Part shown: positions 31,593-39,365 of the stretch, piece after piece
How the letters are laid out: each line of letters opens with the position of its first letter
Position numbering within the stretch: the stretch's first letter is position 1
Source of the DNA: Mesorhizobium sp.
Lineage (GTDB): Bacteria; Pseudomonadota; Alphaproteobacteria; Rhizobiales; Rhizobiaceae
Assembly (NCBI GenBank): GCA_022833215.1
Contig: JAIPUZ010000003.1
Location: 1-39,924 of the forward strand
DNA: 39,924 nucleotides
Direction of reading: 5' to 3'
Program-made: the position numbers and the translations under genes
The notes under the pieces: model-generated
Told to the model about the DNA's origin: nothing
The model's input: only the letters and a program-made list of their open reading frames with translations
Databases searched by the model: none

Positions 31593-33166
31593 CAGGCCAC
31601 CTCCAAGAATCTGGCCCTGCCGGCCATCGAGAAGAAGAAATCGAGCGTGTCGAAGCGATAGGCATCGAGAGACAGGCCGTTCTGCTCGGCGAGTCGAAGC
31701 CGATCTGCGGTCATGTCGATGCTCGGGAGGACGTAGTAGTCGCGTGGCGCCGCGTTCAGCTCGTCCATGCGTATGGCGATGGTGATGTCCGGCAAGAGCC
31801 CCGTGTCGAGACGGATGCGCCAGCGCAACGAGCCGGCCGCGGTTTCGAAGCATCGCGACAGCACGACCGATGCCGTGAATTCGCCATTGACGGTCAGAAG
31901 CTCGGTCCGGGGATCCTGAACGGCGAGGCCACCGGCACTCTCGATCCCTGCGATGACACCCGCGACGATCTGTGGATGAGCCTCGCGGAGCTTGCGGTTG
32001 ATCTCGATGTACCGGTAGTCCCGGTCGGGCTGATAGCCGACCATCTCGTAGGCGCGCAGCAGGCTGCCGAACCGGGACCGGAACGCGCTCGATGACGGCG
32101 TGTCCTCGTGCTCGTCGATGACCAGTCCGGAAAGGAAACCCTTGCTGGCAAGCAGCGCCCGAAGTACGTCCAGCAGGTCCTGGTCGGAAAGATGACGGCT
32201 GCGCGCATCGACGATTTCACGGGCGCGCAGAAACAGTGCCTCATCGACGATAGCCGGATAGGCGCCCTCGGCGCGGATCCACATCTCGCGGGGATTCATC
32301 ACCCGGCGCTGCTTCAGCTTGAACGAGATCTTGTTGAAGACGTTGTTGCCGATGTACTTCTCGTTGGTCAGAACCTGATGAACCGTTGCCCGCGTCCACG
32401 GCCGTCCGAGATCGGTGCGCAGTCCGTCGGCATTGAGGACATCCGCGATCTCCCGCTCGGATCGACCATCCTCGACGAACATGCGGTACATGCGCCGGAC
32501 GACATCCTGCTCATGCTGGGGACCTGGAACGAGAATGACCCTGTCAGTTTGCAGGCTTTTCTGTTCGCCGCGGGACAGCTCGCCCTTGGGATTGCCATGC
32601 TCGTCGATCAGCACCCGGCGCAAGCCGTATCCGGGCGCGCCGCCCTGGCGGAAGCCGAGTTCGACCAGGCGGCACTGGCCAGCGAAGACTTTCACCGAGA
32701 GTTCGCGGCTGTATTCGCCAGCCATGACCCGCTTGACGGTCTTCAGCAGGTTCGAGCCGATACTGCCGTCATTCTCGAACTGTTCACCGCAATAGTGGAC
32801 GCGGATCCCGGCGCGCGAGCAGACATGCTCATGGTAGGCGCCTTCGTCGGCATCCTGAAACCGGCCCCATCGACTGACGTCATAGACGAGGATTGCCTTG
32901 AAGTCGGCCTGACCGGACTGAACCTCGGCCATCAGGTTCTGCAATGCTTCGCGGCCGTCGAGGCGTAACCCGCTTCGGCCGGAATCCTCGAAGACGCGCA
33001 GGATCTCAAGACCGCGATCCGATGCATATTTGCGGATGACGTCGAGCTGGTTCTCGGTCGAGTATTTCTGGTGATCCGTCGACATCCGGACATAGGCGAC
33101 GGCCGGGATGTCGTCATCGCGTTTCTCATCGGCTCCAGGCCGGCTTTCCGAGTAGCGCCCACTCAA
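31592..33166 (-). CDS. Large serine recombinase
   Basis: Site-specific recombinase of 524 residues starting at TTG, with GAGGA upstream. The resolvase domain (about 20-170) has VAYVRMSTDHQKYSTENQLD with nucleophile Ser29, FEDSGRSGLRLDGREAL, and ILVYDVSRWGRFQDADEG. The Recombinase domain (about 180-300) includes GGAPGYGLRRVLIDEHG, EREIADVLNADGLRTD and ATVHQVLTNEKYIGN. The C-terminal 200 residues are diverged and lack an obvious zinc-ribbon Cys set. Catalytic residues look intact, so it may integrate or excise the island. It is the first gene of a three-gene operon with two ParB-like genes and is divergent from the small HTH-like gene at 33261. Confidence 0.92.
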   Translation of the reverse strand: MSGRYSESRPGADEKRDDDIPAVAYVRMSTDHQKYSTENQLDVIRKYASDRGLEILRVFEDSGRSGLRLDGREALQNLMAEVQSGQADFKAILVYDVSRWGRFQDADEGAYHEHVCSRAGIRVHYCGEQFENDGSIGSNLLKTVKRVMAGEYSRELSVKVFAGQCRLVELGFRQGGAPGYGLRRVLIDEHGNPKGELSRGEQKSLQTDRVILVPGPQHEQDVVRRMYRMFVEDGRSEREIADVLNADGLRTDLGRPWTRATVHQVLTNEKYIGNNVFNKISFKLKQRRVMNPREMWIRAEGAYPAIVDEALFLRAREIVDARSRHLSDQDLLDVLRALLASKGFLSGLVIDEHEDTPSSSAFRSRFGSLLRAYEMVGYQPDRDYRYIEINRKLREAHPQIVAGVIAGIESAGGLAVQDPRTELLTVNGEFTASVVLSRCFETAAGSLRWRIRLDTGLLPDITIAIRMDELNAAPRDYYVLPSIDMTADRLRLAEQNGLSLDAYRFDTLDFFFSMAGRARFLEVA

Positions 33167-33260
33167 CAGATCGTCCTCACGCTATTCCGGGCGTAACTCG
33201 TCGTTCCTGCAACGCCTCCGGTTCAACTCTCCCTGCCGTTTTAAATCCAAGGAGGGTGGA

Positions 33261-33668
33261 ATGTCGTTTCCGAAAAAGGGCAAGTTCTTTCCAGCTGGCA
33301 ACGGACATGATCATGGCTATAGTGATCAAGGTCGAACGTGTTTCGCGGACGAAATCGCTGCTGCGCTACGCCGTTCGCTTGGGCCGACTGGTGCCGGCGT
33401 AAAGACTGTGGCAGGCTGGACCGGCGCCAACGAGAAAACCGTGAAGAACTGGTTTGCCGGGCGCTACGGTCCCAGCGGTGAACATCTTGCTGTGCTCGTT
33501 CGGCACTCCGACGAAGTGCTCAATGCTTTTTTGGTGATGGCGGGGCGGCAGGATCTGATGGCGGCGACCAAGCTTGCTGCGGCCGAGCAGGCGATCATGG
33601 ACCTATTGATCGCCGTTCGGGGCCTGACGGAGAACGAGAATGTAAGCCGGCAGTCACCAGATTTTTGA
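33261..33668 (+). CDS. Small HTH-like DNA-binding protein
   Basis: Protein of 135 residues with a very strong ribosome site (AAGGAGGG). The central segment LGPTGAGVKTVAGWTGANEK followed by TVKNWFAGRYGPSGEHLAVL looks like a lambda-repressor-type helix-turn-helix that selects DNA by the WTGANEKTVKNWF recognition helix; HLAVLVRHSDEVL is a further helix. It is divergent from the serine recombinase with a 94-bp gap, so it may regulate that operon. Similar short proteins are common on alphaproteobacterial islands and prophages. The specific function is unknown. Confidence 0.7.
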   Translation: MSFPKKGKFFPAGNGHDHGYSDQGRTCFADEIAAALRRSLGPTGAGVKTVAGWTGANEKTVKNWFAGRYGPSGEHLAVLVRHSDEVLNAFLVMAGRQDLMAATKLAAAEQAIMDLLIAVRGLTENENVSRQSPDF

Positions 33669-33814
33669 CCGATTCTGCTGTTTCTCGGATGGCAAGTTCA
33701 AGGAGTATTGGCACGAAGACCCGCTTCGGCTCTTGCGCCTCTGCGTGCATCGTGGAGTATAGAGCATGATGTTCGCGGTGCTTTTGCGCGAAACCAGCGA
33801 GGGAGGTCGTTGTA

Positions 33815-34177
33815 ATGGCGATGCATCGTGTCGGGCCCGGTGAGATTTTCGATCTGAAACCTTTAGGCACGAATCTGAAGACTGCTCGAACGACTGCAAT
33901 CGTCAAATCAGGTGCATTCGAGGCCGTTCACCTCGTCGTTCATGCTGACGTGGACATCAAGACACACAAGGTCGACGGGCCTATTACCCTTCATTGCTTG
34001 GAAGGGCGTGCGCTTCTCGGTTTACCCGAAGCATCATTGGAGCTCTCAGGGGGACAATGGGTATTCCTCGAAGGAGGCGTGCCGCATTCAATCAAGGGGA
34101 TCGAAGACACATCTCTGCTCCTGACGATTCTTTTCCCGCCTGAAACCCAAGGCCGACAGGGAGAAGCGAGGACATGA
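33815..34177 (+). CDS. Cupin-fold protein
   Basis: Protein of 120 residues. One cupin barrel: AFEAVHLVVHADVDIKTHKV (motif 1 region), ITLHCLEGRALLGLP and LSGGQWVFLEGGVPHSIKGI (motif 2 with PH). The ExH of motif 1 is weak, so metal binding is uncertain. GGGAGG precedes the ATG. It overlaps the CBS-domain gene by 4 nt, so the two work together. Small one-domain cupins like this often act as sensors or protect against small reactive molecules. No substrate can be assigned. Confidence 0.75.
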   Translation: MAMHRVGPGEIFDLKPLGTNLKTARTTAIVKSGAFEAVHLVVHADVDIKTHKVDGPITLHCLEGRALLGLPEASLELSGGQWVFLEGGVPHSIKGIEDTSLLLTILFPPETQGRQGEART

Positions 34178-34620
34178 AGAAAATAAGCAATATCTTGCCG
34201 GCGGCGCAGAAGCGGTTAGTAACGATCAGTGCCGACGGCCTGCTGATCGATGCGGCCAGGTTACTGAACGGATCACAATTCAACCTCGTTGTGGTTTGTA
34301 ACGACACAGGAAAAATGACGGGAGTTATCAGCAAGACCGACGTGGTCAGTCGCATCAGTCATTGTACTGGGTGCAGCTGTACCATGGCAGCGGCGGACGT
34401 GATGACCAAGGAGGTCGCATCTTGTCGACCGGGAGATTGGATGAAGGACGTGTGGTCGATCATCAAGGAACGAGGTCTGAAAAACGTCCCGGTCGTAGAT
34501 GAAAACTCCGTACCTGTCGGGATACTGAACGCCCGGGACGTGCTCCAGGGTTTGCTCGAAGATGTCGAGTATGAAGAGCAGTTGCTTCGTGATTACGTGA
34601 TGTGTGTCGGATACCGGTGA
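34174..34620 (+). CDS. CBS-domain pair protein
   Basis: Protein of 148 residues consisting of two CBS domains (about 17-65 and 70-130), a module that binds adenosyl ligands such as AMP or ATP. Motifs: FNLVVVCNDTGKMTGVISKT, ADVMTKEVASCRPGDWMKDV and LKNVPVVDENSVPVGILNAR. A Cys cluster (HCTGCSCT, about 64-71) lies between the domains and could bind metal. It overlaps the cupin gene (ATGA). Stand-alone CBS pairs usually sense energy charge and bind a partner; here the cupin protein is the obvious candidate. Confidence 0.85.
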   Translation: MKKISNILPAAQKRLVTISADGLLIDAARLLNGSQFNLVVVCNDTGKMTGVISKTDVVSRISHCTGCSCTMAAADVMTKEVASCRPGDWMKDVWSIIKERGLKNVPVVDENSVPVGILNARDVLQGLLEDVEYEEQLLRDYVMCVGYR

Positions 34621-34647
34621 GCGGCATAACCGCCACCGAGTTTCTGA

Positions 34648-34863
34648 TCAGACGGTCGGTTGCTGCAGGCGGCCATTGGCAGGAGTGCTGGATCGGATCA
34701 TCGCCTGCTCGTACTCCTCGATGTCCGACAATCGGTAGACGACCCTCCCGCCGAGCTTGACGAAGCGCGGACCTTCGCCAGTCCAACGCCAACGCTCCAG
34801 AGTGCGATGGCTGACCCGCCAACGTACCGCCAGTTCGATCTGGTTCAGATGTGTTGCTTCCAT
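34648..34863 (-). CDS. AlpA/MerR-like HTH protein (copy 1)
   Basis: Protein of 71 residues from the ATG at 34863 with AAAGGAAA upstream; 23 upstream in-frame residues are not used. The winged-HTH of HTH_17 type reads LNQIELAVRWRVSHRTLERW, then RWTGEGPRFVKLGGRVVYRL and SDIEEYEQA. Such proteins are excisionases or activators of mobile-element genes (AlpA, Xis). The gene at 39146 encodes a close paralog on the other strand, with a 27-residue identical core. This copy ends in a short Ser/Pro/Gln-rich tail. Confidence 0.85.
   Translation of the reverse strand: MEATHLNQIELAVRWRVSHRTLERWRWTGEGPRFVKLGGRVVYRLSDIEEYEQAMIRSSTPANGRLQQPTV
34748..34770 (-). repeat. 23-nt identity between the two HTH genes (inverted copy at 39239-39261)
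   Basis: The recognition-helix region of the two AlpA-like genes is identical for 23 bases (minus strand here, plus strand at 39239-39261). The copies are in opposite orientation 4.5 kb apart. This probably reflects gene paralogy rather than an attachment site, but it is a possible substrate for homologous inversion. Confidence 0.5.
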
Positions 34864-35014
34864 TTCCGTTTCCTTTCGCGTTGACCACATTGACTGCGAC
34901 ACGACGAAGGCGTGGGTGAAAAACACTATCAAGTCATATGTTTAGGACGCGACCATTCTCCGGGAGGAACCACAGCCGACGTGGCCCGCATCGCTCGACC
35001 AACAACACCACGCA

Positions 35015-35067
35015 TTGAACTGCGTTCGTTTTTGGTTATATTGAATACGTCAACTGCGAGAAAGGAG
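35015..35067 (+). promoter_or_regulatory. Promoter and ribosome site of the ParD/ParE operon
   Basis: TTGAAC (35015-35020), 16-nt spacer, TATATT (35037-35042) form a good sigma-70 promoter. AAGGAG (35062-35067) lies 7 nt before the ATG at 35075. The AT-rich stretch around the -10 is the likely autoregulatory site bound by the antitoxin. Confidence 0.6.
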
Positions 35068-35074
35068 CGCCCCG

Positions 35075-35329
35075 ATGTCTCGAACGACCACGATGACGGT
35101 TCGCCTTAGCGGCGCGCTCAGCGACTTCGTCGCTGCCAATGTCAGCGAGAGCGGCTCATACGAGAACGTCAGTGAGTACATCCGCGATCTGATCCGCCGC
35201 GACAAGGATCGCGCGGAGCAGGAAGCCTTCGATCGCCTGAAAGCTGAACTGACCCATGCCTATGCGGCTCCGGAGACGGCCTATCAGCCGCTGACTGCGG
35301 CTGACGTCATCGCTCGCAACCGAACCTGA
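35075..35329 (+). CDS. parD: ParD-type antitoxin (ribbon-helix-helix)
   Basis: Antitoxin of 84 residues. The N-terminal ribbon-helix-helix fold (TTMTVRLSGALSDFVAANVS, then YENVSEYIRDLIRRDKDRAE) binds DNA and dimerises. The C-terminal part (RLKAELTHAYAAPETAYQPL) is the flexible toxin-wrapping tail. It ends one nucleotide before the ParE start, the normal antitoxin-first order. ParD represses its own promoter with ParE as co-repressor in known systems. Confidence 0.9.
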   Translation: MSRTTTMTVRLSGALSDFVAANVSESGSYENVSEYIRDLIRRDKDRAEQEAFDRLKAELTHAYAAPETAYQPLTAADVIARNRT

Positions 35330-35330
35330 C

Positions 35331-35648
35331 ATGGCTGGCGTACGCATCCAGGAGGCGGCATCCCACCGTCTCGACGACATCTATCGATACACCCGCGATC
35401 GATGGGGCGCCGAACAAGCGGATCGCTACATCACGGGGATGTTCGAAGCGTTCGAGAAGATCGAGAGCCGTGGCGTGGTGTCCCGGCCGGTTCCAGCAGA
35501 ATTTGGCGTCGACGGATATTTTTTCCGCTACGAGCAGCATTTTGTCTATTGGCGCCGCCTCTCGAGCGGCAATATCGGCATCGTTACGATCCTCCATCAG
35601 CGGATGCATCAGATCGAGCGGTTCCGGGATGATTTCGACTTGTCGTGA
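35331..35648 (+). CDS. parE: ParE/RelE-fold toxin
   Basis: Toxin of 105 residues of the RelE/ParE fold. The N-terminal VRIQEAASHRLDDIYRYTRD, the WGAEQADRYITGMFEAFEKI helix, PVPAEFGVDGYFFRYEQHFV and a C-terminal IGIVTILHQRMHQIERF are typical of ParE. Known ParE proteins poison DNA gyrase. It directly follows the ParD gene, so the pair would stabilise the element against loss. There is no sign of truncation. Confidence 0.9.
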   Translation: MAGVRIQEAASHRLDDIYRYTRDRWGAEQADRYITGMFEAFEKIESRGVVSRPVPAEFGVDGYFFRYEQHFVYWRRLSSGNIGIVTILHQRMHQIERFRDDFDLS

Positions 35649-36090
35649 AACCATCGCGTTGGCAACATGTTGCTGCGTAGCCTCTGATTTCCCGAGCTTT
35701 TCTCAGGAATATGGGGCATCCAGAAGGCGCACTATGAGAGAGTTTGTCGGGAGGTCGCCGTCCTCCGCCATTATCCTGTAGCGAACCCGAGATGAGGCTC
35801 CCGTTGGGGGCCTTTTTCTTTTTGTTTCAAAGGCGCTTAGCCGAGACGCCCGAACCTCGGAGACTGGCGCCGGGTCCACTTTCTGTCTCCGAACAGCCCT
35901 CCGTCTCTAACCGAGCGAACCTCGCCCGGCCCGGTTCGGTCAATGAAAGCACAGTTTTCTCAATCGCCTGGCTTATGGCTCCACCTGATGGGTTTCCGGC
36001 GCTTGCGTCGGCAGGCGGGCCGAGAGAGACAGCCCGTGGTGGGCATAGTGCTGTGTTTCGATGCGAGCGTCTGGGTAAACCCACACACCC
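35649..36090. other. Noncoding gap after the toxin-antitoxin pair
   Basis: No credible gene in 442 bp. It contains the terminator at 35795-35823. A short stretch at 35750-35770 forms a GGAGG/CCTCC hairpin ending in CCGCCA, reminiscent of a tRNA 3' end, but no tRNA body precedes it. The remainder (35830-36090) holds open frames without coding character. Confidence 0.5.
35795..35823 (+). terminator. Rho-independent terminator
   Basis: AGGCTCCC (35795-35802) pairs with GGGGGCCT (35806-35813) around GTT, with one G-U pair, followed by TTTTCTTTTT. It is oriented to stop rightward transcription from the ParD/ParE operon 147 bp upstream. Confidence 0.75.
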
Positions 36091-36744
36091 TCAATGGCGT
36101 GTCGGCTTGGCCGTGCCTACCGTGCCCATCAGCTGCCGCCGAGCGCGTGTGCAGTCCAGAACGACGCGATTAATCTCGGTATCCGCGATCCGGGTCATTT
36201 CCCGCAGGTGCTTCATCGTCGTGGCGATTTCGGATGACTCCGCAGGCTTGGCGGCATCGCTGGCGACCTCGTGGATGCCCGCGAATAGGGCGCGCATCTC
36301 ACCGAGGATGTCGAGCGAGGCGGATGCCTTCTGTGGCAGGTCGAGGACTTCCGCGCCGTTGAAAAGCCCCTCGACGAACCCGTCGAGTTCCTGCCGACGT
36401 ATCAGCGCCAATCCTGCGAGCCCGACCCTGCTTTCCTGCACCGTGGGTCGAACCAGGCGGAAGGGCTCGCTGCGCCTCTGGTGACGCGTGAGGGAGTTCC
36501 AGAGGCCATTTACGAGCACGCCGATCAGCTCGTTGACTGCATCGAGGCTTTCGAACTCGGGAAGTTCGCCGCCCCACAGGTTCTTCACGACGGCGATCGG
36601 CGAGGCCGACATAGATGGCGTCGCAATATTTCCCAGGAATCGTGTTCTGACTTCGTGAAACGGAACCGGGCACGCGTAGGCTTCGAGTAGAGCGCGGACC
36701 TTTTTCTCGTCAACGGCAGGCGGCGGTCTTTTAGCAAGAGACAT
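36091..36744 (-). CDS. Conserved hypothetical protein
   Basis: Protein of 217 residues from the ATG at 36744; a GTG five codons earlier is an alternative. I do not recognise the family. It starts MSLAKRPPPAVDEKKVRALL and appears alpha-helical throughout, with LPEFESLDAVNELIGVLVNG near 60-80, a SLTRHQRRSEPFRLVRP stretch and a long C-terminal helix pair (SEIATTMKHLREMTRIADTE). There is no signal peptide, membrane segment or catalytic motif. It lies in the same leftward direction as the recombinase remnant and the HTH-like gene, so it probably belongs to that element. Confidence 0.6.
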   Translation of the reverse strand: MSLAKRPPPAVDEKKVRALLEAYACPVPFHEVRTRFLGNIATPSMSASPIAVVKNLWGGELPEFESLDAVNELIGVLVNGLWNSLTRHQRRSEPFRLVRPTVQESRVGLAGLALIRRQELDGFVEGLFNGAEVLDLPQKASASLDILGEMRALFAGIHEVASDAAKPAESSEIATTMKHLREMTRIADTEINRVVLDCTRARRQLMGTVGTAKPTRH

Positions 36745-36828
36745 GAAGCGACGGCTCACTGTTCGAGTGCGACCCGTTCTTTATGCCTTGACGGCGTTAC
36801 GTGCGCCATCCCTCCAAGCGCGGTCGGC

Positions 36829-37212
36829 TCAATCGAAAACGCGCCGCATCTGCTCCGCCCATGGTCGGTCGGCGACAGCGACAAGGTCGTTCAGCGAAAG
36901 CGCCGGCGGTACGCGCCTGATGACGAGGTGTTCGAGCACCTCCGGCGACAGATAGGCGAGCCGCATCATGCGGCTCACGAACCGGTCGGAGACCTTTTCG
37001 GCCGCGGCGATATCCTGAATGGTGGAAGCGACACCGGATTCCAGCTGCCGCCGCCAGTTCCAAGCGCGGGCGATGGCGCGCAGCACATGCGGATCCTGCG
37101 TCCGCCCATCCCGTAAAGTTACCTCGTCGGGCGGCAGGATCTTCGGTCGCCCATTGCGTTTGCGGATCGTCAGGGGGATGACGACCCGGATGGTCTTCGT
37201 CGAGTCGGTCAT
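36829..37212 (-). CDS. Recombinase-associated small HTH-like protein
   Basis: Protein of 127 residues beginning in an ATGA overlap with the recombinase remnant upstream. It starts with a basic segment (IRVVIPLTIRKRNGRPKILP), followed by VLRAIARAWNWRRQLESGVA and a ParB-like HTH (TIQDIAAAEKVSDRFVSRMM, then RLAYLSPEVLEHLV). Genes of this kind directly follow large serine recombinases in many alphaproteobacterial elements as I recall. It may bind the attachment site or regulate recombination. With the recombinase broken, its role here is doubtful. Confidence 0.75.
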   Translation of the reverse strand: MTDSTKTIRVVIPLTIRKRNGRPKILPPDEVTLRDGRTQDPHVLRAIARAWNWRRQLESGVASTIQDIAAAEKVSDRFVSRMMRLAYLSPEVLEHLVIRRVPPALSLNDLVAVADRPWAEQMRRVFD

Positions 37213-38141
37213 GCACAGGCCTCCGTCTGGTGGGCGGCCATCATGTCCCGCAGGACCGAGCTCAGCCCCTCATGGCGCAAATCGACGGCGATGCCTTCTT
37301 CGCCGACGGTCACCCGTTCGACCAGCAGCTGGACGATGCGGGTCTGCTCCGCCGGATAGAGCGCCGCCCAGAGCTGGTCGAACTCGCCGAGCGCCTGGAC
37401 GACCGCCTTCTCATCGACCGTCGGGCTCTCTTCGCGAAGGGCCTTGATCGTCCGCGCCGCTATCTCGGGCGCGCGGACCATGCGGCGGATTTCGCCGACG
37501 ACGGCGTTCTCGACCATGCCGGCGGGCAAGCGCAGCGGGCCGGAAGTCTCGCCGGTGGGGCGGTTTCGGATCAGGTCCATCGACGCATAGTAGCGGTAGA
37601 GGCGCGTGCCCTTCTTCGTCGCCGTCGGCGTCATCGCCGTGCCCGTCTCGGTGAAGATGATCCCCTTCAGCAGGGCTGGCGTCTGGCGGCGGGTGTTCTT
37701 CGCCCGCAGGCGCGGGCTCTCCTGCAGGATGCTGTGAACCTTGTCCCAGAGGGCCTGATCGATGATGGCCTCGTGCTCGCCGGGATAGGCCGTGCCCTTG
37801 TGCACGGCTTCCCCGAGGTAGACCCGGTTGTTGATTAGTTTGTAGAGGAAGCCCTTGTCGATCGGCTTGCCGCGCTTGTTCAGAACGCCCTCGGCCGCGA
37901 GCGCTTTCGCCAGCGTCGTGGCGGAGCCGATGGCGACGAAGCGCTCGAAGATCAGCCGGACCGTCGCGGCCTCGGCCTCGTTGACCACCAGCTTGCGGTC
38001 GCGCACGTCGTAGCCCAGCGGGACGTGACCGCCCATCCACATGCCGCGCTTGCGGGATGCCGCGACCTTGTCGCGGATGCGCTCGCCGATCACCTCCCGC
38101 TCGAACTGCGCGAAGCTGAGGAGGATGTTCAGGGTCAAGCG
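37209..38141 (-). pseudogene. Serine recombinase, 5'-truncated (catalytic domain lost)
   Basis: The frame matches a large serine recombinase only from about 38141 downward: RLTLNILLSFAQFEREVIGE (end of resolvase domain), KRGMWMGGHVPLGYD (start of Recombinase domain), FLYKLINNRVYLGEAVHKGT, and a C-terminal zinc-ribbon-like region (LLKGIIFTETGTAMTPTATK, here without the usual Cys residues). The first 130-150 residues with the catalytic Ser are missing. Upstream of 38141 the frame continues into unrelated sequence (SSRSSSATTAMVLPRGTSSP) that is antisense to another gene. It cannot be active by itself and is distinct from the intact recombinase at 31592-33166. Confidence 0.85.
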
Positions 38142-38142
38142 C

Positions 38143-38979
38143 GGCGCCGGAAAGCAGCTGATCGAAGCGGGACTGCTCGTGCCGCGCGGCAGCACCATGG
38201 CCGTCGTCGCCGAGGACGATCTAGACGACACCCCGACGTCCGTCATCGTTCACCCGATCACGGGGCGTCATGGGCATCTCGGCAATGAGGCGTGGCAGGA
38301 TGAGCACTTCACTGCCCGTCGCCGGGTCTATGCGCTGGACATGTCGGCCACAGCCCGGCGAGTGGCCGCCCGGCTCGACTGCTCGCTCGGTGATGACCCC
38401 GTGCCATCCCTTGATGGTGCGGTGATGGACTTTGGGACGGCGCGGCTGCCGAAGCGCAGGGCGCGCGCTGGGATCTGGGTCGCCCGAGGTCTGACGGCGC
38501 CGGCGGTTTTCGAGGAGTTCCGTCAACTCGTCATGCGCCGTCCCCCCGAAGGCCTGCGCGTGGTCCTTTTCCTCGATCCTCCGGATCGGCATCGCCTCAG
38601 CTTCATAAGGGGCCATGAGTTCGTCGCGCTGGCGAATGTCGTCGATCACGAGGATGGCCTCGCTGTCGCACCGGAAGTCCTGGCCGCACGCCTGCTGAAG
38701 GGGCCTTCGCACAAAGGGCCCGTCTGGGTCTCCGGCGATGGCGGCGTGCTGATCGTGCATGGCACGTGGCATGAGTTCACTGGCGGTAAACAGAAGATCG
38801 CCGTGGCCATGCTCGCCGAAGCCTGGCTGGGCGGCGACCCCGTGCTGCCCGTCGCGCGCATCCTGGAGGAAGCCGAGTGCGGGCCATCGGTGAAGCGATT
38901 GAAGGATCTCTTCGGTGGCCACCCCACCTGGCAAGAGGTGATCAGAGAGAGCGGATCCAACTGCTGGCTCGAGGTGTGA
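38143..38979 (+). pseudogene. Conserved hypothetical protein, 5'-truncated
   Basis: About 278 residues of a protein I cannot name, starting abruptly at GAGKQLIEAGLLVPRGSTMA where it meets the recombinase remnant. The body shows DFGTARLPKRRARAGIWVAR, RPPEGLRVVLFLDPPDRHRL, GHEFVALANVVDHEDGLAV and a C-terminal VSGDGGVLIVHGTWHEFTGG and LFGGHPTWQEVIRES. The frame to the left (38041-38142) is recombinase antisense and is not part of the gene. Its natural start and promoter are gone. The last 200 residues look intact and undecayed, suggesting recent truncation. Confidence 0.7.
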
Positions 38980-39000
38980 CACTGAAAGCCTCTCGAAACT

Positions 39001-39026
39001 AGGCCGTCCTTCGGGGCGGCCTTTTT
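39001..39026 (+). terminator. Strong Rho-independent terminator with UUCG loop
   Basis: AGGCCGTCC (39001-39009) pairs with GGGCGGCCT (39014-39022), with one G-U pair, around a TTCG tetraloop closed by C-G, followed by five T. It lies 21 bp after the truncated gene at 38979 and ends rightward transcription. Confidence 0.85.
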
Positions 39027-39145
39027 GGTTTTTGGCCACTCGGACTGCATTCCTCCCGTATCTCCTCCCTGGCTCCTCCCCGGCTCCTCCCCCGGCCTCG
39101 TCCATCGTCTCCGCAGGTTTTCGACCAAAACCGAAGGAGAAACAG

Positions 39146-39355
39146 ATGGCTACGAAACACCTCAACCAGATCGACCTGGCTGCGCGCTGGAACATCAGCC
39201 ACCGCACGCTTGAGCGCTGGCGCTGGACGGGCGAAGGGCCGCGCTTCGTCAAGCTCGGCGGTCGCGTCGTGTATCGCCTCGAAGACGTCGAGGAGTACGA
39301 GCGCGAGCAGATCCGGGCGAGCACCGCCGACCACCCCAGCAAGCCTGCGGCATGA
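39146..39355 (+). CDS. AlpA/MerR-like HTH protein (copy 2)
   Basis: Protein of 69 residues, AAGGAGA upstream of the ATG. The winged-HTH reads LNQIDLAARWNISHRTLERW, then RWTGEGPRFVKLGGRVVYRL and EDVEEYERE. It is a close paralog of the gene at 34648-34863, identical over 27 residues spanning the recognition helix and wing. Here it is followed 10 nt later by a phage-type gene, the likely native setting of the family. Expected role: excisionase or activator of an adjacent element operon. Confidence 0.85.
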   Translation: MATKHLNQIDLAARWNISHRTLERWRWTGEGPRFVKLGGRVVYRLEDVEEYEREQIRASTADHPSKPAA

Positions 39356-39365
39356 GGGGGTGGTG

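Noticed and set aside
29770-33166. A repABC plasmid replication/partition locus
   Set aside because: Two RepB/ParB-like proteins are present, but there is no RepA/ParA ATPase and no RepC; a serine recombinase leads the operon instead.
35744-35772. Possible tRNA 3' end (CCTCCGCCA) as an attachment site
   Set aside because: No acceptor partner, D arm, anticodon arm or T-loop consensus precedes it; a short hairpin accounts for the resemblance.
35827-36084. An 85-codon minus-strand frame in the gap after ParE
   Set aside because: Pro/Gly/Ser-rich, no ribosome site, no helix or motif; treated as noncoding.
38041-38979. A single 312-residue protein spanning the recombinase border
   Set aside because: The first 34 codons are antisense to conserved recombinase sequence; the protein homology begins only at about 38143.
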